Source of the DNA: Vallitalea longa
GTDB taxonomy: Bacteria; Bacillota; Clostridia; Lachnospirales; Vallitaleaceae
DNA length: 64,000 nt
Direction of reading: 5' to 3'
Assembly (NCBI RefSeq): GCF_027923465.1
Contig: NZ_BRLB01000002.1
Span: 124,001-188,000, forward strand
Shown: piece after piece, positions 33,292 through 45,927 of the stretch
Position numbering within the stretch: position 1 is the stretch's first letter
Layout of the letters: every line of letters starts with the position of its first letter
Position numbers and translations under genes: made by a program
Notes under the pieces: generated by a model
Told to the model about the DNA's origin: nothing
What the model saw: only the letters and a program-made list of their open reading frames with translations
The model's database searches: none

Positions 33292-36200
33292 TTATAGAGC
33301 AAGTAATTCTTTATCTTCTTTCTTCTTATCATCATTATCATTTTGTTGGTATCGTTTTGAAGCTGTAACTTGTTTTTCTTCTAAATTACTCTTAGCAACT
33401 GATAGCATTAATTTTATTCTATTCAATTGATTCACTTCACTAGCTCCTGGATCATAATCTATAGCTACAATATTAGCCATTTTATATTTTTTCCTAATAG
33501 GTTTAATCATTGATTTTCCAACTACATGATTAGGTAAACATGCAAAAGGTTGAACACAAACTATGTTCTCAACACCTTCTTTTACTAATTCTACCATTTC
33601 ACCTGTCAAGAACCAACCTTCTCCTGTCTGATTACCAAGAGATATAAGTTCTTGTGCATATTTGGCTTTTTCATCAATTGCAGAAGGAGCTCTAAAACGC
33701 TTACTGTTTTCTAAGGCATTTTTAGCAGTTTTTCTATATTTCTCTATTAACTTGATTGCTATTTTGCTATAAGTCCAGGCTTTTTTTGTTCCATTTAATT
33801 TTTCATATTTGAATTTATTATTATATGCACAATACAAAAAGAAATCTATTAAATCAGGTACACTAGCTTCGGCACCTTCCTTTTCCAATGTTTTTACTAG
33901 ATTATTGTTTCCTATAGGATGATATTTGATAAGTATCTCTCCTACAACTCCGACTTTTGGTTTTAATATATCCCTAATTTCTAATTCATCAAATTCTTTT
34001 ACTATGCCTTTCATATTTCTCTTGAATTCATTTATTTTTCCGTTCTCAACATTTATGAGTCCTTTTTTCTTCCATTTCTCATATAATTTATTCGCTGAAC
34101 CTTTAACCTTTTCATAAGGTCTTGTTGCATATAACACTCTCATTAATACATCACCATATATAGTAGCTATAAGTGCTCTGTGTACTAATGGTAATGTAAA
34201 CTTAAACCCTGGGTTAGTTTCAAGTCCTAAGGTATTAATAGACACAACTGGAACATTATGAATATTCAAGTCATCCAAAGCTTTTCTTATGAACCCTATA
34301 TAATTGGATGCTCTACATCCACCGCCAGTTTGAGTAATAAATATAGAAGTATTATTCAGATCATATTTTCCTGATTTAATAGCTTTAATAATCTGACCTA
34401 CAACAAGTATAGACGGATAACACGCATCATTATTAACATGTTTCAATCCTTCCTCTACTGCACCCGGATCTACATTAGGAAGAATCACAACATTATATCC
34501 CATTTTTTTAAGTCCGACTTCAAAAAAATCAAAATGCATCGGTGACATTTGGGGTGCTAATATTGTATGATTTTTCTTGTTATCTTTTGTAAATACAGCT
34601 CTATTATGATTAATTTCTTTCTTAACTGGTTTTATACCGCATTTATCTCTTTCATCAAGAGCTGCTTTTAGGGAACGCATCCTTATTCTGATTGCTCCTA
34701 GGTTATTACCTTCATCTATTTTAATCAAAGTGTATATTTTACCGTATTCACTTAATATATCGTGAACTTGATCTGCTGTAACAGCATCAACACCACAACC
34801 AAAAGAAGTTAGTTGTACAAGTTCAAGATTTTTCTTCTGACCAACATACTCAGCTGCTGCATATAATCTTGAATGATAAGCCCATTGGTCTAACACTCTA
34901 AGAGGTCTTCTAACATTACCAAGGTGTGCAATAGAGTCTTCAGTTAATATGGCCATGCCTAAATCTGTTATTATATTCGTTAGTCCATGATTGATTTCTG
35001 GATCTATATGGTAAGGTCTTCCAGCTAAAACAATCCCTCTTTTGCCGGTTTCATCTAAATACTTAATGACTTCTTCGCCTTTTTTTCTGATATCATTCTT
35101 AGTTTTATTCTTTTCTTCCCAAGCAAGATGAGCCGCCTCGTAAACTTCTTCTTTGCTTATACCAACCGTTTCTAGCTCTTGGGCTAATCTCTCTGCTAAA
35201 CGTTGTTCTTCATCCATTGCTAAAAATGGATTCAAGAATTTTATATTATAATTATCTATATCCTCAACATTATGTTTTATTGTTTCTGGATATGATGTAA
35301 CAATAGGACAGTTAAAATGATTATCCGCTCCTTCTATCTCTTTTTCTTCAAATGGTATACAAGGATAGAATATTGTTTTTATACCTTTTTTGATAAGATT
35401 CATTATATGACCATGTACAATCTTAGCTGGATAACACGCTGATTCTGAAGGTATGGTTTCTATGCCTTCTTCATATAATTTCTTATTTGACCTTGGTGAT
35501 AAAACTACTCTATAACCTAATCTTGTGAAAAATGTAAACCAATATGGATAGTTTTCATATAGATTAAGTACACGTGGAATACCTATCGTACCTCTTGTAG
35601 CTTTATCTTCACTAAGTGGTTTATAATTAAATAATCTCTTATATTTATAATCGTATAAATTAGGAATATCTTTATTTTTCTTTTCCCCACCTGCACCTCT
35701 TTCACATCTATTACCAGATATGTATTCTCTTCCACCAGGAAATTTATTTATTGTAAGTAAGCAATGATTATTACATAGAGGGCATCTCTTCATATCTGTC
35801 TCAAATGTAAATGAATCTATCTGTTCAGCTGGTAACAAAGTACTTTCTTTTCCATTATCTCTTTCCTTAGCTATTATAGCGGCACCATAAGCACCCATTA
35901 TTCCAGCAATATTAGGTCTTATGACTTCTCTTTCTGATATAATTTCAAAAGCTCTAAGTACTGAATCATTATAGAAAGTACCACCCTGAACAATTATCTT
36001 TTTACCCATTTCTTTTGGATCTCTGATTTTTATTACTTTCTGCAAAGCATTTTTAATTACTGAATAAGATAATCCAGCAGATATATCATTAATGGTTGCG
36101 CCCTCTTTTTGGGCTTGTTTTACTCTTGAATTCATAAAAACCGTACATCTGGAACCTAAATCAACAGGACTTTTTGATTCAAGTGCCGCTTTTGCAAATG

Positions 36201-37599
36201 TTTCAATGTCCATGTTTAACGATTTTGCAAATGTTTCCAAGAATGAACCGCATCCGGAAGAACATGCTTCATTCAATAAAATATCATCTATTACTCCATT
36301 TTTAATACGTAGACATTTCATATCTTGTCCACCGATATCCAATATAAAATCTACACCAGGTAGAAATGTATCTGCAGCTTTATAATGAGCGATAGTCTCT
36401 ATTTCACCAATATCGACTTTCAATGCCTCTTTTATCAAAGATTCTCCATAACCTGTAACAGTTGAATTAGCTATTACAACTTTTGAAGGTAAAATAGAGT
36501 AGATTGTTTTTAAAATTTCTACACTTTGTTTTAGTGGTTTTCCTTGATTACTTCCGTAATAGGAATATAATAATCTTTCATCTTCATCTATTAAAGCAAC
36601 CTTTGTAGTAGTCGAACCTGCATCTATACCAAGATAGCATTTACCTTCATATGTTGATAATTCTTTTCTTTCAACTACATCTTTACTATGTCTTTGCATA
36701 AATTCATCTAATTCTTTATCACTACTAAATAATGACTGTAATCTCGCTACTTCATTACTTCCAATATCTTTTAGATTTTCCATTCTATTCAATATTGATT
36801 TAAATGATACGGACTCTTGCTTTTTTGATTCTATCGCAGCACCTAATGCAACAAATAGCTGGGAATGAGGTGGTATTATAGCTTGCCTACTTGTTAAATT
36901 AAGTGTTTCAATAAACCTTTGTCTAAGTTCTGATAAAAAGTAAAGTGGACCACCTAGAAATGCGATATTTCCTCTTATTGGTTTACCACAAGCCAATCCG
37001 CTAATTGTTTGGTTAACTACTGCTTGAAAAACTGATGCAGCTATATCTTCTTTTGCAGCACCTTCATTAAGTAAAGGCTGAATATCTGTTTTTGCAAAAA
37101 CACCACATCTTGCAGCAATGGGATATATTACCTTATGTTTTTTAGCAAGTTCGTTAAGACCCATTGCATCTGTTTCTAATAATGAACTCATCTGATCAAT
37201 GAATGCTCCTGTTCCACCAGCACAGGTTCCATTCATCCTTTGTTCTATTGTATCACCTTCAAAATATGTTATCTTAGCATCTTCACCGCCTAATTCTATA
37301 GCAACATCGGTCTCAGGTATTTTTAATTTAATCGCTTTTGTACAAGCAACTACTTCCTGAATAAAGGGTATATCTATCCAATTAGATACAGCTAATCCTC
37401 CTGAACCTGTAACCATTATAGTAATATCAGAATCATTAAAATGTGAATATGCTCTTTTGATTAACTTACCTACAGTTAATCTTATATCAGAAAAATGCCT
37501 TTTATATTTACTGTATAAAATTTCTCCTTGTTCATTTAAAACTATTATTTTTACCGTAGTTGAACCTACGTCCAATCCAACATTCAATATGTCATTCAT
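33292..37599 (-). CDS. Giant activase/2-hydroxyacyl-CoA dehydratase-like fusion
   Basis: A 1435-residue cytoplasmic protein. Two ASKHA ATPase domains of the BadF/HgdC activase kind lie in tandem (about 1-270: [25 protein letters not shown]; about 320-580: [26 protein letters not shown]), each with the cysteine that binds the shared 4Fe-4S cluster. A DUF2229 region follows (about 620-860: [25 protein letters not shown]), then a dehydratase-like part. The family is known as acyl-CoA dehydratase activase-related; its substrate is unknown. An AGGAGG lies about 20 bases before the ATG, an unusually long gap. Confidence 0.88.
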   Translation of the reverse strand: MNDILNVGLDVGSTTVKIIVLNEQGEILYSKYKRHFSDIRLTVGKLIKRAYSHFNDSDITIMVTGSGGLAVSNWIDIPFIQEVVACTKAIKLKIPETDVAIELGGEDAKITYFEGDTIEQRMNGTCAGGTGAFIDQMSSLLETDAMGLNELAKKHKVIYPIAARCGVFAKTDIQPLLNEGAAKEDIAASVFQAVVNQTISGLACGKPIRGNIAFLGGPLYFLSELRQRFIETLNLTSRQAIIPPHSQLFVALGAAIESKKQESVSFKSILNRMENLKDIGSNEVARLQSLFSSDKELDEFMQRHSKDVVERKELSTYEGKCYLGIDAGSTTTKVALIDEDERLLYSYYGSNQGKPLKQSVEILKTIYSILPSKVVIANSTVTGYGESLIKEALKVDIGEIETIAHYKAADTFLPGVDFILDIGGQDMKCLRIKNGVIDDILLNEACSSGCGSFLETFAKSLNMDIETFAKAALESKSPVDLGSRCTVFMNSRVKQAQKEGATINDISAGLSYSVIKNALQKVIKIRDPKEMGKKIIVQGGTFYNDSVLRAFEIISEREVIRPNIAGIMGAYGAAIIAKERDNGKESTLLPAEQIDSFTFETDMKRCPLCNNHCLLTINKFPGGREYISGNRCERGAGGEKKNKDIPNLYDYKYKRLFNYKPLSEDKATRGTIGIPRVLNLYENYPYWFTFFTRLGYRVVLSPRSNKKLYEEGIETIPSESACYPAKIVHGHIMNLIKKGIKTIFYPCIPFEEKEIEGADNHFNCPIVTSYPETIKHNVEDIDNYNIKFLNPFLAMDEEQRLAERLAQELETVGISKEEVYEAAHLAWEEKNKTKNDIRKKGEEVIKYLDETGKRGIVLAGRPYHIDPEINHGLTNIITDLGMAILTEDSIAHLGNVRRPLRVLDQWAYHSRLYAAAEYVGQKKNLELVQLTSFGCGVDAVTADQVHDILSEYGKIYTLIKIDEGNNLGAIRIRMRSLKAALDERDKCGIKPVKKEINHNRAVFTKDNKKNHTILAPQMSPMHFDFFEVGLKKMGYNVVILPNVDPGAVEEGLKHVNNDACYPSILVVGQIIKAIKSGKYDLNNTSIFITQTGGGCRASNYIGFIRKALDDLNIHNVPVVSINTLGLETNPGFKFTLPLVHRALIATIYGDVLMRVLYATRPYEKVKGSANKLYEKWKKKGLINVENGKINEFKRNMKGIVKEFDELEIRDILKPKVGVVGEILIKYHPIGNNNLVKTLEKEGAEASVPDLIDFFLYCAYNNKFKYEKLNGTKKAWTYSKIAIKLIEKYRKTAKNALENSKRFRAPSAIDEKAKYAQELISLGNQTGEGWFLTGEMVELVKEGVENIVCVQPFACLPNHVVGKSMIKPIRKKYKMANIVAIDYDPGASEVNQLNRIKLMLSVAKSNLEEKQVTASKRYQQNDNDDKKKEDKELLAL

Positions 37600-37802
37600 A
37601 TTTTCGCAAAAATGCTTCGCCTCCTACTTGTTGTTCATAACAATTATGATTAGTATTATATTATACCATTTTATCATAACAATCAACTTTTATTTAATTA
37701 ACTTTAATAAAATGAAATAGAAATTTATTAATAGAAGCGAATAATTCTCATTATTATTAAGGAAATTTATTTTTGAAGATTACCTTATAAAAGACTTCAA
37801 AA

Positions 37803-37828
37803 AAATAGAAAGTAGAACTTTTCTATTT
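37803..37828. repeat. Perfect 9-bp hairpin between the giant fusion gene and hisIE
   Basis: AAATAGAAA and TTTCTATTT pair perfectly around GTAGAACT. It adjoins the his terminator and lies upstream of the giant gene's promoter side; its role is not clear. Confidence 0.45.
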
Positions 37829-37838
37829 AATAAAAGAA

Positions 37839-37858
37839 AGTGTGCATTATAGCACACT
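37839..37858 (-). terminator. Terminator of the histidine operon
   Basis: AGTGTGC and GCACACT pair perfectly around six bases; on the minus strand TTTCTTTTATT follows, just after the hisIE stop. Confidence 0.75.
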
Positions 37859-37862
37859 AATA

Positions 37863-38519
37863 TTATCTTCTACTATCTAATTCCTTACAGATATCTTCCC
37901 AAGAAGTATCTTTTTCTACCATCAAAACTGATAAATGATATATCAAATCAGATATTTCATATATTACTTCTTCATTTCCTTCATTCTTAGCGCCTATAAT
38001 TACTTCTGCTGTCTCTTCTCCGACTTTTTTAAGTATCTTATCGATTCCTTTATCAAATAAATAATTAGTGTAAGAACCTTCTTTTGGATTATCTCTTCGA
38101 TTTAATATTACATTATAGACATCTTCAAATATATTGAACACATTTTCTTTCTTTTTCTGCAATTCATTATTTTCTATTATATCTTTACTTTCTAGATCGA
38201 TATCTTTATAAAAACATGTGTAGTTTCCAGTATGGCATGCTACTCCATTTTGTTTTACTTTTATTAATAAAGTATCATTATCACAATCAAGAGCCATACT
38301 TACAAGTTCCTGATAATGACCTGAAGTTTCACCCTTGAGCCATAGACATTGTCTGCTTCTACTAAAATAGTGCACCTTCTTAGTCTCCAAAGTCTTATTA
38401 AAGGCCTCTTTGTTCATATAAGCCACCATCAACACTTCGTTGCTTGAATAGTCTTGAGTAACAACTGGTAATAATCCATCTGAATTTAATTTTAATTTAC
38501 TAAAATCCATTTCTTTCAT
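37863..38519 (-). CDS. hisIE: Bifunctional phosphoribosyl-AMP cyclohydrolase / phosphoribosyl-ATP pyrophosphatase
   Basis: A 218-residue fusion catalysing steps 2 and 3 of histidine synthesis. The HisI part (about 1-105) has [39 protein letters not shown] and [12 protein letters not shown] with its zinc and magnesium ligands. The HisE part (about 120-218) has [10 protein letters not shown]-type and [15 protein letters not shown] motifs. Last gene of the operon. Confidence 0.95.
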   Translation of the reverse strand: MKEMDFSKLKLNSDGLLPVVTQDYSSNEVLMVAYMNKEAFNKTLETKKVHYFSRSRQCLWLKGETSGHYQELVSMALDCDNDTLLIKVKQNGVACHTGNYTCFYKDIDLESKDIIENNELQKKKENVFNIFEDVYNVILNRRDNPKEGSYTNYLFDKGIDKILKKVGEETAEVIIGAKNEGNEEVIYEISDLIYHLSVLMVEKDTSWEDICKELDSRR

Positions 38520-38551
38520 TCCTTCCTTATAAATATAATCATTATCTTTAG

Positions 38552-39313
38552 TTATAACCTAACAGGTATTTCGTTTTTACTTAAAAATTGTTTTAGCTTG
38601 ATAATCTCAATTTCCTTAAAATGAAACAAAGAAGCTGCCAGAGCTGCATCTGCTTTTCCATAAGTAAGTACTTCTTCGAAGTGTTCCTTATTTCCAGCAC
38701 CACCTGATGCAATAACAGGTATATTGACTCGTTCACTAATATGTTTAGTAAGTTCTATATCATAGCCTGATTTGGTTCCATCTTTATCCATGCTTGTAAG
38801 TAAAATTTCTCCTGCTCCACGCTTACATACTTCTTCTGCCCATTCATATGCATCTATATTAGTATTAATTCGGCCACCGTTAATATAAACATCATAACCA
38901 TTTCGTTCTTTACTTTTCTTAGCATCTATAGCAACTACAACACATTGATTACCAAATTTACTGGCTGCCTCATTAATAAGATCAGGTCTTCTAATTGCAC
39001 TTGAATTTACAGCAACTTTATCTGCTCCTGCTCTAAGTATTTTCCTGAAATCGTCAATAGTCTTGATACCTCCCCCTACTGTAAGAGGTATAAAAATCTG
39101 TTGGGCGGTTTTTCTTACAACATCAACTATAGTATCTCTTCCTTCATGAGTTGCCGTTATATCAAGGAAAACAATTTCATCTGCTAAACTTTCATTATAC
39201 ATCTTAGCTATCTCAACAGGGTCTCCTGCATCTATCAAGTTAACAAAATTAACTCCTTTTACAACTCTTCCCTGATCTACATCTAAACAAGGTATAATTC
39301 TTTTTGATAACAT
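38552..39313 (-). CDS. hisF: Imidazole glycerol phosphate synthase cyclase subunit
   Basis: A 253-residue TIM barrel. [18 protein letters not shown] has the catalytic Asp near residue 11; the second is in [12 protein letters not shown]. With HisH it makes imidazole glycerol phosphate and AICAR. ATG 39313 ([11 protein letters not shown]) follows AAAGGGTG; the reading frame start at 39349 has no site. Confidence 0.96.
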   Translation of the reverse strand: MLSKRIIPCLDVDQGRVVKGVNFVNLIDAGDPVEIAKMYNESLADEIVFLDITATHEGRDTIVDVVRKTAQQIFIPLTVGGGIKTIDDFRKILRAGADKVAVNSSAIRRPDLINEAASKFGNQCVVVAIDAKKSKERNGYDVYINGGRINTNIDAYEWAEEVCKRGAGEILLTSMDKDGTKSGYDIELTKHISERVNIPVIASGGAGNKEHFEEVLTYGKADAALAASLFHFKEIEIIKLKQFLSKNEIPVRL

Positions 39314-39369
39314 ATAAACACCCTTTCCATAAATAAAAGCTGCTGACAATTTTATTAGTATACATCATA

Positions 39370-40089
39370 TTAATCCTCTATCAATTTAATTGCTTCTTTT
39401 AAATCAACCGCATTAGTATAAAGTGCTTTTCCTATTATAGCTCCCTCAGCATTAATGTTCTTTACTTCCCTTAGGTCTTTTATTGATGATACTCCACCAG
39501 AAGCAATAATATCTAAACCAGTTTCGTCAATCAGATGTTTTGTATAATCAATATTTGGTCCAATAAGCATTCCATCTTTTGTTATGTCCGTATAAACAAT
39601 AGTTTTCACTCCATAGCTTTTCATTTTTTTACACAATTCCAATGCAGATATCACACTAAGTTCTTCCCATCCATTTATAGCTACCATACCATCTTTTGCA
39701 TCTATACCGACAACGATTCTATTACTGCCGAATTTATCTATAGCATCTTTGACGAACCTGGGGTTTTTCACTGCTAATGTCCCAATTATTACGCGAGAAA
39801 TACCAACATTTAGTCTATCTTCAATATCTCTTATGGACCTTATTCCTCCACCAGTCTGTACAGGAATATTAACAGAATCTACTATTTTCTTTATTGTATC
39901 TTTATTGGTCCAATTTCCATCCAATGCTCCATCAAGATCAACTACATGTATATAGGAAGCTCCATTCTCAGCCCACTTTTTAGCTACTTGATAAGGAGAA
40001 TTAGAATAAACTGTCTGCTCATTAAATTTACCTTGTCTTAACCTAACACATTTACCATTTTTTATATCAATCGCTGGATAAATTCTCAT
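39370..40089 (-). CDS. hisA: ProFAR isomerase
   Basis: A 239-residue TIM barrel isomerising ProFAR to PRFAR. It has YPAIDIKNGKCVRLRQG with the catalytic Asp8, HVVDLDGA, and the phosphate sites QTGGGIRS and IIASGGVSS. It lies between hisH and hisF. Confidence 0.96.
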   Translation of the reverse strand: MRIYPAIDIKNGKCVRLRQGKFNEQTVYSNSPYQVAKKWAENGASYIHVVDLDGALDGNWTNKDTIKKIVDSVNIPVQTGGGIRSIRDIEDRLNVGISRVIIGTLAVKNPRFVKDAIDKFGSNRIVVGIDAKDGMVAINGWEELSVISALELCKKMKSYGVKTIVYTDITKDGMLIGPNIDYTKHLIDETGLDIIASGGVSSIKDLREVKNINAEGAIIGKALYTNAVDLKEAIKLIED

Positions 40090-40107
40090 ATCTTTCCTCC
40101 GCCTAAC

Positions 40108-40707
40108 CTATAGTGAAATAAAATTTTGTAATATCTGTAGTCCTACAGCTCCACTTTTTTCTGGATGAAACTGTAAAGTAAAAACATTATCTTTTTGAGC
40201 TGCTACTTGAATATCACTTCCGTAATTAGTAGTTGCACTAACTATATCTTCTGATGTCTTAAGATGATATGAATGAACGAAATACACATATATATTAGAA
40301 CCAAGTCCTTTAAATAACGGATCTTTTTTAATAATATTCAATTTATTCCATCCCATATGAGGTATTTTTAAATCAGTATCAAATCTCACAATATCTCCAT
40401 GTAATATAGAAAGACCTTGATGATACCCATACTCACTAGATGAATCAAATAAAAGCTGCATTCCTAAACAAATTCCAAGTAATGGTACTTTACTTCTAAC
40501 ACTATCATCAATAAATGAATCAATCTTTTTTTCTCTTATAAGATCAATAGCATCTTTAAAAGCACCCACACCAGGTAATATAAGCTTATCTGCTTTTGCC
40601 AATTCTCTAACATCAGAAGATATAATATATTCTACACCAATATATGAAAGTGCATTAGATATACTTCCTAAATTACCCATTCCATAATCAATAATGCCAA
40701 TCTTCAT
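40108..40707 (-). CDS. hisH: Imidazole glycerol phosphate synthase amidotransferase subunit
   Basis: A 199-residue class I glutaminase. The nucleophile Cys is in LLGICLGMQLLF and the His/Glu pair is in FTLQFHPEKS. It passes ammonia to HisF. ATG 40707 (MKIGIIDYGMGN) is the better spaced of two adjacent ATGs after AAAGGGTG. Confidence 0.95.
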   Translation of the reverse strand: MKIGIIDYGMGNLGSISNALSYIGVEYIISSDVRELAKADKLILPGVGAFKDAIDLIREKKIDSFIDDSVRSKVPLLGICLGMQLLFDSSSEYGYHQGLSILHGDIVRFDTDLKIPHMGWNKLNIIKKDPLFKGLGSNIYVYFVHSYHLKTSEDIVSATTNYGSDIQVAAQKDNVFTLQFHPEKSGAVGLQILQNFISL

Positions 40708-40753
40708 CATTTCACCCTTTTCTGATAAGTACTTGTTGAATTTCCATTAGTAA

Positions 40754-41341
40754 CTAAATGCTTCCTTTAGTAGAAAGTGTCCCTTTTATTCTCGGATCTA
40801 TCAATGTTGCCTGATCAAGTGCATTTCCAAATGCTTTAAATATACCTTCTACTATATGATGATTATTTTTACCATCTAACAGCTTAATATGTAAATTCAT
40901 CTCAGCATTACAAGCTACAGCTCTAAAAAATTCTTCTACCATTTCAGTGTCCATAGTTCCTATTTTATCAGTAGTTAGTTTGACGTCATAATTCAAATAC
41001 GACCTACCTGATAAATCAAGTGCACATAATATTAATGTTTCGTCCATGGGAATAATTGCAGAACCATATCTTTTTATCCCTATTTTCTCTCCTACTGCTT
41101 CTTTGATACACTTACCAAGTACAATACCAATATCCTCTATAGTATGATGGCAATCAACTTCTAGATCACCTATACAGGTAACATCAATATCAAATAATCC
41201 ATGTTTAGCTATATGAGTCATCATATGATTAAAAAAACCAATTCCTGTATTAATATCGTAATTCCCACTTCCATCAACATTCAATGTCATATTAATATCA
41301 GTCTCATTAGTTTTTCTATTGATCTTACTTATTCTATCCAT
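40754..41341 (-). CDS. hisB: Imidazoleglycerol-phosphate dehydratase
   Basis: A 195-residue dehydratase making imidazole acetol phosphate. Manganese-binding His motifs are FFNHMMTHIAKHG, DCHHTIEDIGI and HHIVEGIFKAFG. Monofunctional: no phosphatase half as in E. coli HisB, and no other histidinol phosphatase is in the window. Start at 41341 after AAAGGAG. Confidence 0.95.
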   Translation of the reverse strand: MDRISKINRKTNETDINMTLNVDGSGNYDINTGIGFFNHMMTHIAKHGLFDIDVTCIGDLEVDCHHTIEDIGIVLGKCIKEAVGEKIGIKRYGSAIIPMDETLILCALDLSGRSYLNYDVKLTTDKIGTMDTEMVEEFFRAVACNAEMNLHIKLLDGKNNHHIVEGIFKAFGNALDQATLIDPRIKGTLSTKGSI

Positions 41342-41412
41342 GTTAATCAACTCCTTTTGTTCAATGAATCATTTTGCTAATATTTTTAAACACATTAGCT
41401 GTATAATCTATA

Positions 41413-42483
41413 TTAACGAGGTAGGTCCAAATATTTTTTCATCTCTTTAATCAATTTCTTGTTTTCGTCTTCCGTTCCTACTGTTATTCTTATACAGTTA
41501 GCTAATTCACCTTGTTCTCCATAACCTCTAACTAGAATTCTTTTATTTTCCAAGACCTCTACAATACTATAATCTGATACTTTTATTAATAAGTAATTAG
41601 CGTAAGATGGATATACCTTTTCAACATATTTTATTGTTTGTAAATTATCACTTAACCATTTTCTGTTTCTAACGATTTCTTTAATTTTATTATCATATTC
41701 AGCATCATTTTCTAGAACAGTTCTAGCTAAAAATTGTGATAATGCATTAAGGTGATACGGCGGAATAACAATATTAATAGCATCTATCATACTTTTTGAA
41801 GCAATACCATAACCGACTCTAAGACCAGCTAATCCATAAGCTTTGGAAAAAGTTTTTAGCACAATAAGATTCTCATGATCTTTTACCTTACCAATCATGC
41901 TCTCTTCTATATATTCACCATAAGCTTCATCAATTATAAGTGGACATTTAATTACATTCAATAGTTTTTCTACATCATTGTCAGTAATAATGTTGCCTGT
42001 AGGATTATTAGGTGTACATATAAAAACACATTTCGGATGCTCCTTATGGTATAGATCTATTATTTTATTAACATCATAAGAGAAGTCATCATTTAAATTA
42101 AATTCTATAGGAGTCCCTCTATTTAGTTTAGTAGCTAGTTTATACATACTAAAAGATGGTGTTGGCATCAAGACTTTATCTTCTGGCTCTAAAAAAACTT
42201 TTAATAAACTGTCGATTAATTGATCAGAACCGACAGAACATATTACATTCTCTTTATTGACTTGCCAATATTTCGCTAATGTCTCTCTTAATTCATTGCA
42301 ATCAGTATCAGGATATCTTCTTAAGTTGTTACAATCTTCAAGCCACTTTTTCGCTTCTGATATAATCTTTTCATTATGTGGATAAGGATTTTCGTTAGCA
42401 TCTAGTTTTATATCATACTCTTTTACAGGTGCATGATATGGTATGAATTCTTGTAAATCTTCTCTAATATAATCTTTAATCAT
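41413..42483 (-). CDS. hisC: Histidinol-phosphate aminotransferase
   Basis: A 356-residue PLP enzyme of fold type I. The PLP lysine is in TFSKAYGLAGLRVGYG; CTPNNPTGN and the final RITVG with the carboxylate-binding Arg are seen. It overlaps hisD by eight bases. ATG 42483 is preferred over the TTG at 42489. Confidence 0.95.
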   Translation of the reverse strand: MIKDYIREDLQEFIPYHAPVKEYDIKLDANENPYPHNEKIISEAKKWLEDCNNLRRYPDTDCNELRETLAKYWQVNKENVICSVGSDQLIDSLLKVFLEPEDKVLMPTPSFSMYKLATKLNRGTPIEFNLNDDFSYDVNKIIDLYHKEHPKCVFICTPNNPTGNIITDNDVEKLLNVIKCPLIIDEAYGEYIEESMIGKVKDHENLIVLKTFSKAYGLAGLRVGYGIASKSMIDAINIVIPPYHLNALSQFLARTVLENDAEYDNKIKEIVRNRKWLSDNLQTIKYVEKVYPSYANYLLIKVSDYSIVEVLENKRILVRGYGEQGELANCIRITVGTEDENKKLIKEMKKYLDLPR

Positions 42484-43771
42484 TTTCAAATCTCACCTTT
42501 ATTGAATTTGCATGAGCCGTTAATTTTTCAGCATTAGCAAATTTTATAATATCTTCTTGTAAATCTTCTAGAGCTTCTCTACTAAATGAGATGATACTTG
42601 ATTTCTTAATAAAATCATCTACACTTAATGGTGAAAAAAACTTGGCTGTTCCATTTGTAGGAAGAACGTGATTTGGTCCTGCCATATAATCCCCTAAAGG
42701 TTCTGGACTATAATTTCCTAAGAATATTGCACCAGCATTATTAATCTTTGGAAGAATCATGAATGGCTCCTTTGTACATATTTCAAGATGCTCCGGTGCT
42801 ATCTCATTACTTAATCTAATTGCTTCGTCTATTGATTTAACTACTACAATTACACCAAAATCATTAAGAGATTTTTGTAGTATTTCTTTTCTGCTAAGAT
42901 AATCAGTTTGCCTTGCTATCTCTTCCTTTACTTCTTGTCCTAATTTTTCACTGTTGGTAACTAGAATCGCTGAAGCCAACTCATCATGCTCTGCTTGAGA
43001 TAATAAATCAGCAGCAACATATTTGGGATTAGCATCTTCATCTGCTATAACTAAGACTTCACTAGGTCCTGCAATAGAATCAATACTTACATAACCATAT
43101 ACAGCTTTTTTAGCTAAAGCCACAAATATATTTCCTGGTCCTACGATTTTATATACCTTTGGAATAGTCTCTGTCCCAAAAGCTAATGCAGCTATCGCTT
43201 GTGCACCACCTACTTTATAAATTTCACTAACACCACACTCATTAGCTGCTACTAAAGTAACAGGATTAACTTTACCTGATTTATCGGGAGGCGTTACCAT
43301 TACAATTTGATTTACCCCCACTACTTTTGCTGGCATAACATTCATGATTACCGAAGATGGATAAACAGCTTTTCCACCTGGCACATAGACTCCTACTTTT
43401 TCTATAGGAGTAACCTTCTGTCCCATTATAGTACCTAAATCACAGCTATCAAACCAACTGTATTTTTTTTGTTTTTCATGATATACTTTAATTCTTTTTT
43501 TTGCTTTTCGGATAATTCCAACTAGCTCTTCATCTATTTGATCATATGCTTCTTCTATCTCTTCTTTTGATACTTTCAATGATTCTTCATTTAATGTTAC
43601 GTTATCAAATTTTTTACAATATCTATATATTGCTTCATTACCATTTTTCTTGACATCATTAATGATATCCGTAACTATATCATCATATTTATCATAATTA
43701 TCAGGAGTCCTATCAAATAGCATCGCTTTCAATTCAGTGTTTGAACAATCAGTATAATTAATATATTTCAT
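42476..43771 (-). CDS. hisD: Histidinol dehydrogenase
   Basis: A 431-residue zinc enzyme that oxidises histidinol to histidine in two NAD-dependent steps. [41 protein letters not shown] (shown in part) and PSEVLVIAD are typical; catalytic His in APEHLEI and zinc ligand in [11 protein letters not shown]. Start ATG 43771 after AGGAG; the reading start at 43783 is GTG. Confidence 0.95.
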   Translation of the reverse strand: MKYINYTDCSNTELKAMLFDRTPDNYDKYDDIVTDIINDVKKNGNEAIYRYCKKFDNVTLNEESLKVSKEEIEEAYDQIDEELVGIIRKAKKRIKVYHEKQKKYSWFDSCDLGTIMGQKVTPIEKVGVYVPGGKAVYPSSVIMNVMPAKVVGVNQIVMVTPPDKSGKVNPVTLVAANECGVSEIYKVGGAQAIAALAFGTETIPKVYKIVGPGNIFVALAKKAVYGYVSIDSIAGPSEVLVIADEDANPKYVAADLLSQAEHDELASAILVTNSEKLGQEVKEEIARQTDYLSRKEILQKSLNDFGVIVVVKSIDEAIRLSNEIAPEHLEICTKEPFMILPKINNAGAIFLGNYSPEPLGDYMAGPNHVLPTNGTAKFFSPLSVDDFIKKSSIISFSREALEDLQEDIIKFANAEKLTAHANSIKVRFEND

Positions 43772-43883
43772 ATAACTTAACACTCCTTTTAAATGTCCTT
43801 TAAAATAGGAAAGTTCTTCTTTTCATTTTTATCTATAATCCAATAAATTATTATCTTTTCAAGTATACTAACTAATAATCCAG

Positions 43884-44525
43884 TTAACTATTCAGTTCTA
43901 AATCTCTCAATCCTTTAATTATATTAGATATTCTCTCATTTTCCATTTTCATACTAACCCTATTGACAACCATTCTGGCAGACAATGGACATATTTCTTC
44001 TAATACAATCAACCCATTTTCTTTTAATGTAGTCCCTGTTTCCACTATATCGACAATAACCTCTGACAATCCAACTAATGGAGCTAATTCAATTGAACCA
44101 TTAAGTTTTATTATTTCAACAGTCTGATTTTTTTTGTTATAGAAATAATCTTTTGCTATATGTGGGTATTTAGTTGCTACTCTTATAAAACTTCCATTCT
44201 CTAATACTTCTTTCATATTTTTTGGTCCTGCTACAATCATTTTACATTTGCCAAACCCTAAATCTAATACTTCATATAGATTTCTCTTTTCTTCTGCTAT
44301 AGTATCTTTCCCAACTACACCTATATCAGCAGCACCATATTCTACATATGTAGGCACATCACTAGCTTTTGCTAGAAAAAATCTTAATTTCAAATCTTCA
44401 TTAGTGAAAATAAGTTTTCTTGTATCACTTTTCATTTCATCACAATCAATCCCAACCTTCTCAAACAAACTTAAGGTCTTTTTTGCTAATCTTCCCTTGG
44501 CTAAGGCTATTGTAAGATATCTCAT
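43884..44525 (-). CDS. hisG: ATP phosphoribosyltransferase, short form
   Basis: A 213-residue catalytic subunit for the first step of histidine synthesis. It lacks the C-terminal ACT-like regulatory domain of the long form, so it needs HisZ for activity and feedback control. [20 protein letters not shown] and [18 protein letters not shown] mark the family. It shares one base with hisZ. A 112-base gap separates it from hisD. Confidence 0.96.
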   Translation of the reverse strand: MRYLTIALAKGRLAKKTLSLFEKVGIDCDEMKSDTRKLIFTNEDLKLRFFLAKASDVPTYVEYGAADIGVVGKDTIAEEKRNLYEVLDLGFGKCKMIVAGPKNMKEVLENGSFIRVATKYPHIAKDYFYNKKNQTVEIIKLNGSIELAPLVGLSEVIVDIVETGTTLKENGLIVLEEICPLSARMVVNRVSMKMENERISNIIKGLRDLELNS

Positions 44526-45790
44526 TATTCCTCACCTCTATCTAGTAATTCATTCATTGCTACAATTGATTTATCCATAGTCTCTAAATTAACTAAAATA
44601 ACTTCATCATGATTTTTCAAAAACATGATTCCACCAATATTTTGTTTCTTACCATATTCAATATTCTCTTCTAAATTCTTATCCAACAGTCCAATCTGAA
44701 CATTCATTCCATTACTTCTGAACTCTTCTGAAAGCTTGATAGCTTGTTTTCTAGTCTGTTGATTATATACTATTAATGTATCAATATTATATTCAGGTAA
44801 TGAAATCTTCTGTCTTTCAATCGCCGACATAAGTTCATCAATTACTATTGCAAACCCTATAGCTGGAACATCTTTGCCGAATTGCTTCAATAATGTATCA
44901 TAACGACCTCCATCTACTATAGAGACACCAGTGCCGTATGTGTACCCTCTAAATATGATACCAGTATAATAATTAAGAGAATTGACAAGTCCAAGATCAA
45001 AAGAAATATTGTTTTCTACACCATAATCACATAGGATATTGTATACTTTTTCTAGTCTGTCAAGGGATTCAAGAGCTTTTTTATTATTAGTCAATTTTCT
45101 AGCTTTTTCTATTACTTCTACTGATCCAAATAATTTCGGTAAATCTAAGAATACCTGTTTTAAATCATCTGACATATTATACTTTGATAATAATTCTTCT
45201 ACAGCTATAAAATTTTTCTCATCAATAAAATTTCTAAGTTCTTCTTCCTCAGATACATCAAGTCCTGCTTCTTCAGTAAGTCCTTTAAAAAATCCCGCTT
45301 GTCCTAGATCTATTTGAAATTTTTTAAGTCCAGCTATACTTAAGCTATTAATAATCATAGCGATTATCTCAGCATCTGCATCTTCACTATTGATACCTAT
45401 CAATTCTACTCCTGCTTGAGTAAATTCTCTTAACTTTCCTTGATAACTTTTTCCATTCCTGAAGGTATTTCCTATATAGCAAACACGTATAGGAGTTTCT
45501 TCATTCTTGAAATACGTAGAAACATATCTTGCAATGGAAGGAGTTATATCAGGCCTAAGTGTTAAAATATTACCATCTCTATCAAAGAATTTATACATTT
45601 CCCTAATATCGACAGTACCTCTCTCATGATTAAATACATCATAGTACTCAAATGTCGGAGTTTGAATATCTCTAAAACCATACCTATGAAATACTGAACC
45701 AATTCTATTTTGTAATTCCAACTTTTTGGAAGTCTCACTAATATTTAAATCTCTTACACCTTCCGGAGTATGTAATAAACGGTCAATCAT
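44525..45790 (-). CDS. hisZ: ATP phosphoribosyltransferase regulatory subunit
   Basis: A 421-residue HisRS-like paralogue that forms a hetero-octamer with short HisG. Class II synthetase motifs are present ([38 protein letters not shown]), but it lacks the tRNA-binding function. ATG 45790 ([12 protein letters not shown]) follows AAAGGA; 45799 has no site. First gene of the operon. Confidence 0.95.
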   Translation of the reverse strand: MIDRLLHTPEGVRDLNISETSKKLELQNRIGSVFHRYGFRDIQTPTFEYYDVFNHERGTVDIREMYKFFDRDGNILTLRPDITPSIARYVSTYFKNEETPIRVCYIGNTFRNGKSYQGKLREFTQAGVELIGINSEDADAEIIAMIINSLSIAGLKKFQIDLGQAGFFKGLTEEAGLDVSEEEELRNFIDEKNFIAVEELLSKYNMSDDLKQVFLDLPKLFGSVEVIEKARKLTNNKKALESLDRLEKVYNILCDYGVENNISFDLGLVNSLNYYTGIIFRGYTYGTGVSIVDGGRYDTLLKQFGKDVPAIGFAIVIDELMSAIERQKISLPEYNIDTLIVYNQQTRKQAIKLSEEFRSNGMNVQIGLLDKNLEENIEYGKKQNIGGIMFLKNHDEVILVNLETMDKSIVAMNELLDRGEE

Positions 45791-45927
45791 ACTATGCAAT
45801 CCTTTCTATAATTATTATTAAAGATATTATTATATATTGCTCTATAAATTATTATTAACAATTTATCAGAAAAACATACTTTTACGCATTAAAGTGCTAA
45901 TTCATTAAATCATCTATTTATTGTAAC

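Noticed and set aside
36092-36385. Plus-strand frame inside the giant fusion gene
   Set aside because: Shadow of the coding frame of the 1435-residue gene.
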